Source of the DNA: Acholoe squamosa
Taxonomy: Eukaryota > Annelida > Polychaeta > Phyllodocida > Polynoidae
Direction: 5' to 3'
Length of the DNA: 64,000 nt
Assembly (NCBI GenBank): GCA_949317995.1
Contig: OX439050.1
Span: forward strand, 47,679,777-47,743,776
Part shown: positions 36,101-48,100 of the stretch, in pieces
Layout: the number at the start of each line of letters is the position of its first letter
Position numbering within the stretch: position 1 is the first letter of the stretch
Position numbers and translations under genes: made by a program
Notes under the pieces: generated by a model
What the model was told of the DNA's origin: nothing
The model's database searches: none
Seen by the model: only the letters and a program-made list of their open reading frames with translations

Positions 36101-36370
36101 ATTCCACCAATCATAACGCTTCGTTGCCCGCGGTACGGTAGCCATTTGCAATAGCCAATGGGTTGCGCCGCCTAGCGTCAGCGTCTGATACCAGAAATGG
36201 GACTGCTTTGTGAGGGTCTGCGTCAGCTGGTGATATGTTTCGATCTTTTTCCGCAGCATTCCTCGCTGCCTGTTTGGGACAACTTCCGGTGGGGACATGT
36301 AGCCTCGTTTCGATCTACTCAAATGTTGGACACACAGGTCGTGGGTACGGATATATGGAGAAAGGGGACC
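36101..36370. promoter_or_regulatory. CpG-rich patch with two CCAAT boxes
   Basis: About 17 CpGs occur in 250 bp, far above the surroundings. Two NF-Y-type sequences, ACCAATCA (about 36105) and GCCAATGGG (about 36153), lie 48 bp apart. A plus-strand ATG frame starts at 36197 (MGLLCEGLRQLVICFD) and reaches a GAG|GTATCC donor-like site near 36384. It may be a promoter with a first exon. It could also be a repeat, and the protein is not recognised. Confidence 0.3.
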
Positions 36371-36391
36371 CGACATGTGTCTGAGGTATCC

Positions 36392-36411
36392 AAGATTTGG
36401 TACCAAATCTT
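36392..36411. repeat. Perfect 20-bp palindrome
   Basis: AAGATTTGGTACCAAATCTT is fully self-complementary. It sits at the edge of the CpG patch. Confidence 0.9.
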
Positions 36412-37601
36412 ATTTTCTTCTTATATTTCTTTTTTTGGGGGGGTTGTTATGTTATCTTCTTCAATGATCCACTCTTGCACTTCTAATATATTCTACACCC
36501 ACTCCCCTTACAGTTACACTCTTCTTCTTTTTTTTTATATATATATATATGATATGTAGCGTTATCATCGTATTCTATTGAAATACAACTTGCCAAATGA
36601 ACTACTTTCTTTCTTCCTCTTCTGTCACCATGTTCCTCTATATTCCTATTCATAGCATACTTTATGTCAATGGAAGAAGGGCCAAGGTATCCTGCTACAT
36701 CTTAAATGTCACAGGCTCAGCTGCTATGCAAGATGATCTATAGAGTTGGCGCTATTTAAAGAGGAGAAGGTGACAGTCATTGGGAAAGGGCTGTATCAGA
36801 AACTGACAGTGGTAAAGGGATTAGTTTAAAAAGACCATTGTATTACAAATGGCTGGCTGTGCTATCGTGTCTGTGATTGAATTGACTATACAGTGTATTC
36901 AAAATAAGCCATGCATGTAAATAGATTCACTACACTTGCCTGGTGATTATGATATAATTGATCGATTGTATGTGGCCCTAGAGGTTTCATATCAGACATA
37001 ATTATTCGATGTGGTAGACGCAAGGATGTGCTCTTACTCAGTGATTCGGATTTTGCAAGGAGTCAAAACATTAACAACACTCTAGCGTACCGGTACTCAA
37101 TATAGCAACTGTATTATATGGTTGGAACACACGGTAAAGATTATGTATAATGCACAAATGCAATGTGTGACTTCTATCCAATCTACTCAAGCAACAGTTG
37201 ATTTGCCAACTCGTCGGCGATGCTCACCTGACGGTTTTCGATGGAGTACAGATAGGAGAAATGGTTGGAGGTGGGTTGGGGGCATCATTGACGAAAAGTC
37301 GTTATTAGAATGCTGCCCTTATATTTCTTAGCCGATTTCTTAATCGTTTTGATACCTGATACTATTCAGGATACGTTGATACGATGCACAGCAAGTTAAA
37401 AAAAACAACATATCCAATCAGCAAATCAGGGATCATGCTGTCATATCTAGCTATGGGTATTTCCAGCTACTATATTAACATAGTGATAACAAGAAGCTGG
37501 CAATTAGTGGATAATTGATGATAGCTTTATTATACAAAATACATGCTGAAGAGATGTTAACTCAGCGAGGAGCTAGTTGGTAATGCTGACAGGTTTACCC
37601 C
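36412..37601. other. Unassigned stretch
   Basis: A short TA run at 36538-36551. A plus-strand frame at 37197-37331 follows an acceptor-like CAACAG but is not convincing. Confidence 0.35.
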
Positions 37602-37930
37602 CACTCAACAAGATGTCGAGAATTACTCAGGAATTTCTCAAGTCCCCGCTTGTGAATACAACAAGAATTGAGAACGTGATTATCTCCTGAAAATATAGAC
37701 ACGGAAAAACATCTTATACTCGAGAGAGTTCTCTAGTCTAGATCTCAAGAATGGCTCAGGAATTTCTTGGGAAACACTTGGGATATTCCCAGGAAAGACT
37801 CAGGATATTCCAAGGGACTGGACATGTTTGATTTTTTCTCAAGTATAAAATGCATGTCTATATTTTCAGGAGATAATTACGTTCACCTTGCCCAAGTTGT
37901 GAACGTTCCCAACTCGAGTCCTGTTCAGTG
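37602..37930. mobile_element. Probable CACTG-ended element 4
   Basis: The ends CACTCAACAAG...TCGAG and CTCGAG...CTGTTCAGTG are inverted copies, the left CACTC being a likely decayed CACTG. Inside, CTCAGGAATTTCT-like words repeat and a block TGTCTATATTTTCAGGAGATA is present in inverse near 37670-37700. No target duplication is visible. Confidence 0.5.
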
Positions 37931-38109
37931 GGACTAGCACCTGGCTCTATATACATAATGACCTTCAGGTGTACCACCCCTAGTCGCAGGGTGTGGTACT
38001 ACTGCATACATTATAGGCGAGTATAGCATAGTGAGCAATAATGGATGTCGTATGAATGGTATAATGTACAATATATTGATAGAGTGAAAGCGGTCGAGTT
38101 CTTTACTTA

Positions 38110-38172
38110 GGCCAAGAAAAATAAAAGGTGTGTTTCCAGTAACATAGCTTAAAGAGCTAGGGTCGGTAGGTC

Positions 38173-38209
<37 letters not shown>

Positions 38210-38359
38210 TTTAAGGAATTTTTTACATTTAAGGAAATGTTAGGGCACATATCAATGGATGTATCAAATTCTTTGATTTCATTGTAAAATAATAATGGGA
38301 AAATGACAACTGCTACGGTCGGTCTGGTTAGTGGAAACAAACCTCTTTTTATTTGGCCC
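38110..38359. mobile_element. TA-target MITE, copy 2
   Basis: The ends GGCCAAGAAAAATAAAAGG and TTTTTATTTGGCCC, the inward GTTTCCAGTAAC and GGTCGGTAGGTCGGA words, and TA on both flanks (38108-38109, 38360-38361) match the element at 22986-23318. A T run of about 30 bp lies inside. Confidence 0.75.
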
Positions 38360-38879
38360 TATCACAATGCATTTGGTGACATTGGCGACCCTTCAGAAAT
38401 AATATATTATCATTTTCTAGAAACGCTCTGTTTCTTAACAAGAAGGCTTTCATCTGCAAAAAAAATGCTATGACATATTGAATTGACTGGATAGAAACCG
38501 AATTACAGAAAAGGGTAACTTCTCTAGGAAATACAAATGAAGCCCAGGTATTAGACTAATCATTTATAGCATTAGACACGTTCTCATCATTGCGTTTGTC
38601 TAGTACCTGAATGCACATTATTTTGCCTCAAGTTGTCGTTAATGGGAACCAAATGACAGGCTCTTAGGTTCCTGTTTCATCAGTTGGTATTCCTAAAAGG
38701 CAGAACGATAGATCTTTGATAATCTGATGTGTCTTCTCTCATTAAATCTAATATGCTCCTCTGGTAGAGAGAGAATCGCTGATCTAGCCTATATATTGGA
38801 TATTTTCCCATTTAATCACTCTTAATCTGATTATGATTGACATGTACATCAGAGGATGTTTATACCTCTGTTTCTGTAT

Positions 38880-39004
38880 GTCTCTTTGTCTATGTGTCTG
38901 TCCCTCTCCGTCTCTGTCTGCCATCCCTGTCTCTGTCTCTGTCTGTCTGTCTCTGTTTGTCTCCCTGACTCTGTCTCTTTGTCTGTCTCTCTGTCTCATC
39001 TCTC

Positions 39005-39054
<50 letters not shown>

Positions 39055-39106
39055 GGACATATTACCGCCCCAGTGCCTGTCTCTGTATCTGTCTGTCTGT
39101 CTGTCC

Positions 39107-39151
<45 letters not shown>

Positions 39152-39175
39152 TCTCGCCCCCTCTCTCTCTCCAGG
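38880..39175. repeat. CT/GTCT microsatellite cluster
   Basis: Pure CT runs (about 39009-39053 and 39113-39147) alternate with TCTG tetranucleotide runs. CCAGGACATATTACCG-type sequence follows a CT run twice (about 39052 and 39171), showing that the array was partly duplicated. The open frames across it are low complexity. Confidence 0.9.
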
Positions 39176-39318
39176 ACATATTACCGTCCCAGCGTAATAA
39201 CAACATGAAGCTCAGACAATGCAGAACTGAGGAAAGTATGAAATGCAGATGTGGCGAGTTATTCACCAGGGCTCTTTATGATGAATAACATAGTGCATCT
39301 AAATATGATTTGGGGTCA

Positions 39319-39422
39319 TAAATAGATAGAACTAAACGACCGTGGTGTACGAGGTGGCCGATCCACCACGAGGGGTGGATCGGCCACCGAGGACACCAGG
39401 GGAGTTTAGTTCTATATTTATT
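39319..39422. repeat. 104-bp hairpin with GTGGATCGGCCACC core
   Basis: The arms GAACTAAAC...GGTGGCCGATCCACC and GGTGGATCGGCCACC...GTTTAGTTC pair with a short ACGAGG loop. Outer AT-rich flanks extend the pairing. Confidence 0.75.
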
Positions 39423-39459
39423 TTATATTTTTAGGGGGTTTTAATAAGGAGAAATTATC

Positions 39460-39640
39460 AAAATCTGGTACCGTAGTTCCCCGTACGAGCGCCGGTCCAC
39501 CATTTTGAATGTTTACATGCACCCAGAACAAGGCTGCAGTGGTGGATCTGCCGCTGTGGTGGATCGACACACGTTACGCCACTGGGGGTGTGGCGATCGG
39601 CCGCGCAATGCTATCTCTACGGGAAGAAGTTATTCACATA
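39460..39640. other. CpG-rich patch
   Basis: CpG-dense sequence next to the 104-bp hairpin. It contains further GGTGGATC words, so it may belong to the same repeat family. A minus-strand ATG (MVDRRSYGELR) lies near 39508 but stops soon after. Confidence 0.3.
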
Positions 39641-42600
39641 AAATAAAGGTTATAACTCACCCTTTGACTCTATCAAAGACAAGAGGAAAATGAGGCCGGA
39701 ATTGCTATGCTGATTTAAAACACAGATGATAAACACGTTTTTCTTCTCTGTTTCTTTTTTTATAATTTGTTTCCTTCAATAAGGTACAGACATTAGGTGA
39801 ACGTGGTAGCCCTGATGAAAATGAAATTGTTGGCACCATACGGCCAGTTGGACCCATGATTAAGACAGCACCTAAATCTGTTGAATATGCATGTATCAGT
39901 TCTATACATTACAACAAAAAAGTACGTCTATTGTAAGGGGTGTCTTTCATATTCTATCAGGTATGAAATAGAAGAGCTATAGAACTAAGGTAGGGTGTGG
40001 GGGGATAGGACCAAAATAGCCAAACAATGGGATATTCTAATTGCCTCCATATGGTGAGGGGTTACAGGCTTAAACTATGCCAACATTATGGATTATGTCT
40101 ATGTAATAGCCCATGTACATATGTAGACTGAGGAGGCATGTACCCAAACTATCCAAACACTATGTCACTGACTTCCCCCACTATGAGCGGTGCTCCATTA
40201 TCTTAGTCATTAATCATAACCCCTCCAGTGTGTGACATCCTCATTCTTGACCAATATTGACCAAAATGCCAGCTGCTTCTGCCTCCAGCACCTTCTATAG
40301 GCAATGCAGTCCTATCCATTTCACTCCTTTATCTGCTTCTACAATCTCATACCTTTCCATAGGGGAACAATATAGAATTAGGCTGATGACTGATATCTTG
40401 GAGAGAGAAAAAAGAACAGGCCTGCTGTTATGGTTTGAAAATTAAAATATTTTTGATATCATCCTGCGACAGAGAGTTTGAAGGCTATCCAGAAAGGATA
40501 TTCGTTGTTGGTAGGGAGTGACAGTCATATTCAACCAACCATAGCTGTCTGTACCGAGCTTGAACATCAATACCTGTTGCTTATAATGCATTACAAATGC
40601 AATCTCATAAATTCAAATTATCACAAGATAGCTATGCTTAATTTTAGTTTAGAAGGTACAGTGTCTGTACCTTATTGAAGGAAACAAATTATAAAAAAAG
40701 AAACAGAGAAAAAAAAAACGTGTTTGTCATATAATTCAACTGAGCAGTGGGCACCAGCAGGCCTCTGTCTATAGTGAAAAGACCCAGCCACATGTACAAT
40801 TGCTTCTTAACCCCCTATAAATCCCACATGCATGAAGCCTCACAGATAATGTGTCAACACCTGCAACTATTGGCGATATAGCACTGTAGCACCACAGTCC
40901 TGAATGGGCTGCTCACCCAGCCTGAGGTTCACCTGAGTTTAACCGTTTTAGAGTCACAGTATGCATTAATACTCTTGCCTTGATGCATGAGTTCCTGCAG
41001 CTTTCAGTCGTATAGTCATCAGGGCTACATTCATACATCATAAGTATGCTTTTCCTTCAGGGGTGTATGAAACCCTTTAAGGTAAACTTGGTGTGTGTAA
41101 ATGTATGAAGCCCTACTGGATATTGTGCACACAGCTCTATAGCATCATATATGGTCATCAAATGGTTAAGTACAATGGCACCACCTTGGTATTGTCTGGG
41201 ATGCCGCCCTAGTGTGCACAGTAGTTGCACAGTTGGGCCCTTCTGTCATACCTGCAGAATGGGCCATTGTATGGCTTCCCTGGTATGGTGTTTATGAACT
41301 ATAAGTCATGTATATATATATATAGGTTTAACCAACGTAAACAACTTCCTTTATCACACTTTCAGAATTAATTCTCAGTGGATTATACACATTGCTGGAC
41401 GTATATGCCTATTGAGCAGGTATCATGAGTTAGAAGCTCATCCAAATTCTGTATCCACTATCCACTGTCACTGACTAGCTAGATGGTTGAGAAATAAGAG
41501 TGCAGAAACTATCATGTTGGCTGGGACCATTAAGACAAGTTTAGTACTTTCTTTTAGTGTGAAATACCCATCTATATGACACATGAATTCTTGAAGCTGA
41601 TTCGATAAGACACACCTGGCTTCTGGTTCGGGTATAATCCACAGCTCATACGCAGTAGTAATACGATATAATGTCTACCCCCGGCTTATAAGCGAGGATA
41701 TGAAACCCTTGTATGCCTTAATAGATGAGGATTTTCAAGTATAGAACAGCTCTAAAGTGGCAACAAGTATGACTCTAGAGGCGCCTTATAGGATGTTCCT
41801 GAACTTAGGGTGCCTTATAAATACAGGTTGAGGTGCACATTATAAATATGCGATGCACTAGGGTTATAGATATTCAGGCACCTTCAGGCAGTTATATGTG
41901 TTGCCTCAATGATGGATTTTGATGTGACACTATAGCTGATGTGAGAAAAATCAAAAGGTTTTAAGGAATGTCAATTGCATATACGAATAGGCTATGCATT
42001 TGAGGTTATTTGCAGTGCAAATGGATGCTTACAAAATAGAAATGGATTTGTTAATCTCTTTTTCTTTCATCAGGAAAGAGATATTTTAGAAAGTCACATG
42101 TCATGCAATTACAGTGAGTGGTTGATTTTAGACTACCTAACACCTCTGATTTATATGTTTATAGAAGGGATACACTGTCTATAGGACCTCTATTAATAGT
42201 GCTATATATATAGGGCTTAGTCAGGATAAATTCTCCACATTCAATACATGCATAAAAGATCCATCTACATTCACCATCATGATATCCTCATTGGCAGGCC
42301 AGCATACCACCTTGCCTCTCCCTTACACACGCTCTCTAATTAAATGGGGCACATTTTGAAGCCCACCAATATTCTGATATTGAGCTTTCAACCAGACTGA
42401 AAAGTAGAGTGGGGTTGGGGGCATGTGTTTACTCCCCCAGCCCCCAAGTAGCCTTAGGCCCAGTATTAGGTGTGTCTATGGGGAGCTGGGAATGATGCAT
42501 GGCAGCAGACAGAGTTCATCTGTGAATTTCTTAGCAAACACCATTTCCATTAAGCCTTGGATTAATCGCTGGCCGTCCCCTCGCCCGGTCCCCCCACCTA

Positions 42601-43340
42601 CACCCCACCCCTCCCTGTGGCATATATCTCAGCCTTATTTCCACAGCCTGTAATGGATTTCCTTCATTAACCCTATTAATTAGGCTTGTTTCATTCATGA
42701 GACCTCACATGACAAAATAGCACTCAACTCCTACAGGCTCTGTTGCATGCGCTGTCATCCATTATCGCGACATTGTCAGCGATGACGTCCTTGTCTAGAT
42801 AGGGCGATTGATGTAATACCTTTATCTATAGAGGAGCATACATGATGTTTGCATGTATAGACACCATATAGGTGAGATTCATCACATGTGGGTTGCACAC
42901 CTTGAAGTGAACACTTTAAAAGTTTTATCTATTCGCTTTGCTGAACCCCTCCTTTCCTACATGTTAATCAAAGTAGTCTAAGTACAATCATTTGAGAAAG
43001 AATAGCAAGAGGGAAAATGTATTTATACATGAGCATAATAATTGTTTATAGGTGAGGTATCAGGTCTATTCCTTTAACCTCATAAAACTTTCAAAATCTG
43101 CATGTTAGCATGTGTAAACTACATGATTAACAGTTAGGCAGAAAAGATACTCTTTCTTGGCTTTTCTTTTTTTATTGCCAAATAGATCTCTTCATGGCTG
43201 AATCTAAACATCTGCGAGTTACTTGCCAGCTTGATTAGTTTCCCACACAAAGCGGCCTATGATCCATCTGGGATATTTGGACCGAAATAATTAGGAACAT
43301 ACTTCGGAAAGGTCAGTTGGTCTACTTTAAGCATGGCAAG
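39641..43340. other. Unassigned stretch
   Basis: No exon, RNA gene or element ends that I can support in 3.7 kb. The segment 42480-42800 has several ATTA-type words (TTAATTAG, TAATGG) and could be cis-regulatory, but this is only an impression. Confidence 0.4.
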
Positions 43341-44052
43341 TAGGTATTATATTTACATATGCCTTGACGACAGGTATTATATTTACATATGCCTTGACAA
43401 CAGGTATTATATTTACATATACCTTGACAACAGGTATTATATTTACATATGCCTTGACGACAGGTATTATATTAACATATGCCTTGATGACAGGTATTAT
43501 ATTTACATATGCCTTGACGACAGGTATTATATTTACATATGCCTTGACGACAGGTATTATATTTACATATGCCTTGACGACAGGTATTATATTTACATAT
43601 GCCTTGACGACAGGTATTATATTAACATATGCCTTGATGACAGGTATTATATTTACATATGCCTTGACGACAGGTATTATATTTACATATGCCTTGACGA
43701 CAGGTATTATATTTACATATGCCTTGACGACAGGTATTTTATTTACATATGCCTTGACAACAGGTATTATATTTACATATGCCTTGACGACAGGTATTAT
43801 ATTTATATATGCCTTGACGACAGGTATTATATTTACATATGCCTTGACGACAGGTATTATATTTACATATGCCTTGACGACAGGTATTATATTTACATAT
43901 GCCTTGACGACAGGTATTATATTAACATATGCCTTGATGACAGGTATTATATTTACATATGCCTTGACGACAGGTATTATATTTACATATGCCTTGATGA
44001 CAGGTATTATATTTACATATGCCTTGACGACAGGTACTATATTTACATATGC
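43341..44052. repeat. 30-bp minisatellite, about 23.5 units
   Basis: The unit is CAGGTATTATATTTACATAT + GCCTTGACGA. The period is exactly 30 bp from end to end, without a single length change. Point variants are patterned: the pair ATTAACATAT + GCCTTGATGA recurs at 43471, 43621 and 43921, that is at multiples of 150 bp, indicating 5-unit higher-order blocks. Because 30 is divisible by three, three frames stay open (10-residue repeats such as VKAYVNIIPV). This is a consequence of the period, not evidence of a gene. Confidence 0.95.
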
Positions 44053-44055
44053 GGT

Positions 44056-44087
44056 ACTTCCCTGGAGTTCATGCACTCCAGGGAAGT
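44056..44087. repeat. Perfect hairpin at the minisatellite edge
   Basis: ACTTCCCTGGAGT and its exact inverse (13-bp arms) flank a 6-bp loop TCATGC, four bases after the last minisatellite unit. Confidence 0.9.
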
Positions 44088-45070
44088 TAAGAAACTCACT
44101 AAGAAAGGAGTTCTAACCACAGTAAATGGTATCCCATGACACTACACACCTGGGTGTGGTCAAACCTAATCCTAGAACTATGTGTTATAGTCTTATGTAG
44201 TCTATCAATAATGTAAGACTTGCAATTAAGCATTATAACCCAAACCTTTATCTGTGATAACGAGAGAATCTAACCAAGACACTGCACTAATTATGAACAC
44301 ATGACAATCTATATAATTATAGTTCCATCTTATAATAAACATTTCTCTGTTTCCCCCCCCCCCCAATCATTTCACCACATTATATGAACAAGTATATAAC
44401 ACCAAAACCCACAATTCTTTTCCAATGACTCAAAAGACCACCTCTAGATTTGCCTCTGTGGAGCACAGAATGCAGGCTATAATTCATCTTAATGGACAGC
44501 ACTTTATAGTGAATGTGTGATATTGTAGGGTGATATGACAGGTGTAGCCACTTTCACTCATGATACCAGGCGCCATATAGCTCAGTGGGTTCAAGTGGCT
44601 GGGACCATTAACACATGGGTACTTGAGTCTGGAGTGTGACATTCTGCTAATGTCTGGATCCAAATAGGGTTGGGCTATGGCGGAGTTTAACACCTACCCC
44701 TTCCCCCTTTATATATTTCTTCACTTCATCTCTGTATTCTCCTTCCCCTCAGGAATCTCTAGCTCAATCTTTCAATCTACACTTCAATGCCAATATTTCC
44801 ACACACTTACACCCATATGCTTAACGGTCTTACATCTACTACTTGCAGCCATAAATATATCCAGGGGGATTTTATAATATCTTGATGACGAAAAGGGAAA
44901 ATGGGAGAAATGTGCTGTTTTATCTAAAAATATAAACTAGGCCTTTTTGAGAGAGGGTCAGATCTTCAGGTCCGTTGCTTTGGGGCTAGGCTAGGCCTGG
45001 TAAATAAATGTTATTTTTTTCTGGTTGAAGGATGCCTTTGCTGTTAGCATAGCAAATCAGATTAGCACAG
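44088..45070. other. Unassigned stretch with a tRNA-like relic
   Basis: Around 44573-44635 an A-box-like TAGCTCAGTGGGTTCAAG and a weak B-box-like GGGTACTTGAGTCTGG hint at a decayed SINE. A C run is at 44355-44366. No gene seen. Confidence 0.35.
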
Positions 45071-45646
45071 GTTCTTGCATCATTTTGTTCTAGTCTAGAA
45101 CATCAATACATGTGGCAATTTGTCCACATAATTGTCAGTAGCTGATGTTTCCTCAAATTGGCCAATACATCAATGCCACAGAGGTCATGAGGGTCATGAA
45201 CCGGTTTTGTTCTTACACTTGCTACTATAGACTAGGCCTGGTGCCGACTTAGGCTTACTACTTATTTTGAATCAGAGCAAATCAGAAGGAGTCCTGATGT
45301 CAAGGAAATCAGAAGGATTTCAGCAGAAGAAAATATACCATCAAGAAAGCACCCTAAAAAGTCAAAATCCCAGAGAACTTGAGCTCCAATATCATATATC
45401 CCAAGTAAAATTCCAGATAAAAATTTCTTTAGGATTCATGTAGCCAGTATACTCTCTAGATCTTAAACAGAATTTCCAGGAGAACTTAAACTCAAATATA
45501 TTCTGAGGAAATATCGAGATCATGGTTTCCTTGTTGTTTATTTAGTCAGTATACATTGTAGATTTAAATTTCGAGATCAGGGTTTCCTCGTTGTTTATTT
45601 AGTGAGTATACTCTGTAGATCTCAAGTCGGATTTCCTTAAACTCCA

Positions 45647-45694
<48 letters not shown>

Positions 45695-47412
45695 CTTGGG
45701 CTTTATTTAGTGAATATATGCTGTAAATCCCAAATGGGATTTCCAGGTACACTTATATTCCAATATACCATGGGAAACCTCAAGGGAAGATTTCTATTGA
45801 GTTTCCTTGAAGATTAATTAGCTTTCATTCCCTGTATACCTCGATTTTGGCGCAGTATGTAGCTTTGGTACTTTGCAGAAGATTTGCAATATTTAGACAT
45901 GGAAGTAGTAGTAGATTTGGTACTTTGCAGAAGGCTTGCAACATTGACATAGAAGTAGTATGTAGCTGTGGTGCTTTGCAGAAGGTTTGTAAAATTTAGA
46001 TGCATAAGTGGTATGTAGCCTCGATATTTTACCGAAGGTTTCAACATAAACTCTGATCAGTGTGACACCAAATCTTTTGTAACATTGATTTTAGATTATC
46101 CGCATTAACATGGGCTCCAAATTGATTTGAATTTGGTAGCATCATACATGAATTGACAACATTTTGTTTAGCAGCTTCTTTACCATGCATACATTATGAA
46201 TCATTCTAGCATTAACCATTTTACCATTAACACTTTTTTTAACTTCTACCATTTGTTGAAGTTAAGCTCAGTGCTGCTGCACCAACATCCATAACCACAT
46301 CAACTTATTGAAACCGAAAATTCTCACATTAAAATGACTGATATTGTAAATAAGAAGAAATAGAATGAGTGATAACTCAGATTAGGGTAAGGAAGAATAC
46401 AATACCATTACTTTTTTCCTGAATGATTAGGATGCTTTAGAGACATTTTGAATGTTAAAACCCCTTGTTAGTGTTATAATACAGCCCACACGCTGCAGTC
46501 AATGAGGCTTCTTGTTGAATTTCAGATAATGCTTATGACATTGATGAATTTGGTGTTTGTTTTTATTCACTTTTGTAGATTTACTGCATTTTTGTTTCTA
46601 ATTCATTCTTTAAGTTATCCAGCCTGTGCAGCCAACACAGTATTAATAGAAATTGGCTGATTCATTGGGTGACGACTAAAACAATGAGGAGGAAATTTGA
46701 GAATATTCATAGTCAGCTCGATTTCACCAATCAACGGTACCTATCTACAACGAAATCAGCATTAAGCAAGAACACAAAGATGACTCCAAAATAAATGAGT
46801 TTGATATCAAGGATAGCACTGCATTTTACTTGTGGTGGGATGGAAATTTCATTGTCTAACTTGAGAAGGGATTTGTCCTTTCTTAATTTTCCCTCACGAA
46901 GGAGCAAAGTGTTAAAATGGTAACTGTGTCCCTGTGTCCATCAGATGAATTATCTGAAAGTTTTCATTTTGAATTGCATTTACCTCCCATTGTATTTTCA
47001 TTAGAAATCAGTTCTGGGGTTTGATGATATCAATTATGAATTCACAGTGTTAAGAAGAGGAAACTGCCGTGGAAACTGATGCTTATGAATTGCTGCCAAT
47101 TACTGCAAGGTATCTTTACTAGAATTTGAACCATGGACCGATTATCTACTAAAAGTGTGATTTAGCGTTAAACCATTAAGATTGTCTGACATTTCCAACT
47201 ATCGATACGTCCCAGATTCCATGGACCAGAGTTAAATCTTGAAGTGCAATATATTCCAGTGTGTCAATGGGGAGATCTAAGACATAGCCACCTCCAAAAT
47301 ACCATTCAACAAAACTGATTCATGATGCGCTGTGAATACTGCTCATATTTTGAACCTTGGCTAGATACCTCAAGGTGGAAGCTATGTTGGTTGCATGGTT
47401 TTCCTTCCTCTC
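45071..47412. repeat. Segmental duplication II, copy 1
   Basis: Direct counterpart of 48101-50405 with an offset of about 3.0 kb. It starts at TTCTTGCAT.ATT.TGTTCTAG and ends at CTTCCTTCCTCT. Long nearly collinear blocks are shared, for example GTGCTGCTGCACCAACATCC and ACTGCAAGGTATCTTTACTA. This copy has an extra block at about 45360-45840 made of roughly four TTTATTTAGTGAGTATACTC-type units and a TA run (45651-45692). No open frame is conserved between copies. Confidence 0.85.
45850..46045. repeat. 59-bp minisatellite in copy 1
   Basis: About 3 diverged units of AGTATGTAGCTTTGGTACTT + TGCAGAAGGTTTGCAA. The counterpart array lies at 48593-48886. Confidence 0.75.
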
Positions 47413-48100
47413 AGGCTTTCCACTTAAAACAGGTTCTTGTAGCTTGCAAGCTAACCAAGATATAGTAGGGTTATTATTTTGGCTGGTAACAGATCTCACT
47501 GATCACAGTGGAATTCCAAAGTAAGTCATCATTTTAGACAGCATGAGGAATTGGGAGGGCCAAGCAATGACCTATGTTGAAGTCAAGGGATTTGTAAAAA
47601 AAATGTCCCTGTCCATACTTTATTCTCTTCTATTTTGTCCTCTGGTCTCAGTCTGTGTAGGTTAAAATGAGCAAGTTTTCTTCACTTACCTACAGAGAGA
47701 GATACTGTAGAAAACTTGCTACCACCTTCTGTTGGCAATGTTTGCCCTCAGACAACCACCCTATGAAGCAAAGAACCTAAGTGTCTCCATCTAGTGGTGA
47801 GATATGCATGAAAATGCACCACAGCACACAACATCTAGGCCTACAAGATGACCATCAAGAATACCAGATCTCCACCATTAGATATCAAGCTGCAGTGGTT
47901 GTTTAGCAACGTATTTGAAAAATACTTGCATTTGGACAGATACTTTATGTTAGATTGTTGTAGCTGGAGTCATTTCATTGGTAAGCACAAACACCCTACT
48001 GCTCAAACCTAGACACTTTGTCCCACCCCCTGATTGTACGGGCCACTGTTATTGACTGTGCCATAAACACTAGGTACTGGCGATGTGAATTGACTAAAGT
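47413..48100. other. Spacer between duplication II copies
   Basis: About 690 bp with no match in either copy. A strong donor-like TAG|GTAAGT lies on the minus strand at about 47687, but the frame before it is short. Confidence 0.4.

Noticed and set aside
37122-37331. Plus-strand frame with an acceptor-like CAACAG and CSPDGFRWSTDRRNGW
   Set aside because: No donor-paired upstream exon, no recognised family, and a competing donor-like signal on the other strand.
38784-39288. Arg/Glu-rich and Ser/Leu-rich frames of 86-160 residues
   Set aside because: They are translations of CT/GA microsatellites.
43327-44139. Long open frames on both strands over the 30-bp minisatellite
   Set aside because: A 30-bp period keeps any frame open once one unit is open. 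There are no flanking exons or non-repeat domains.
44570-44640. tRNA gene candidate
   Set aside because: The A-box is fair, but the B-box is poor and no acceptor stem can be drawn. At best a SINE relic.
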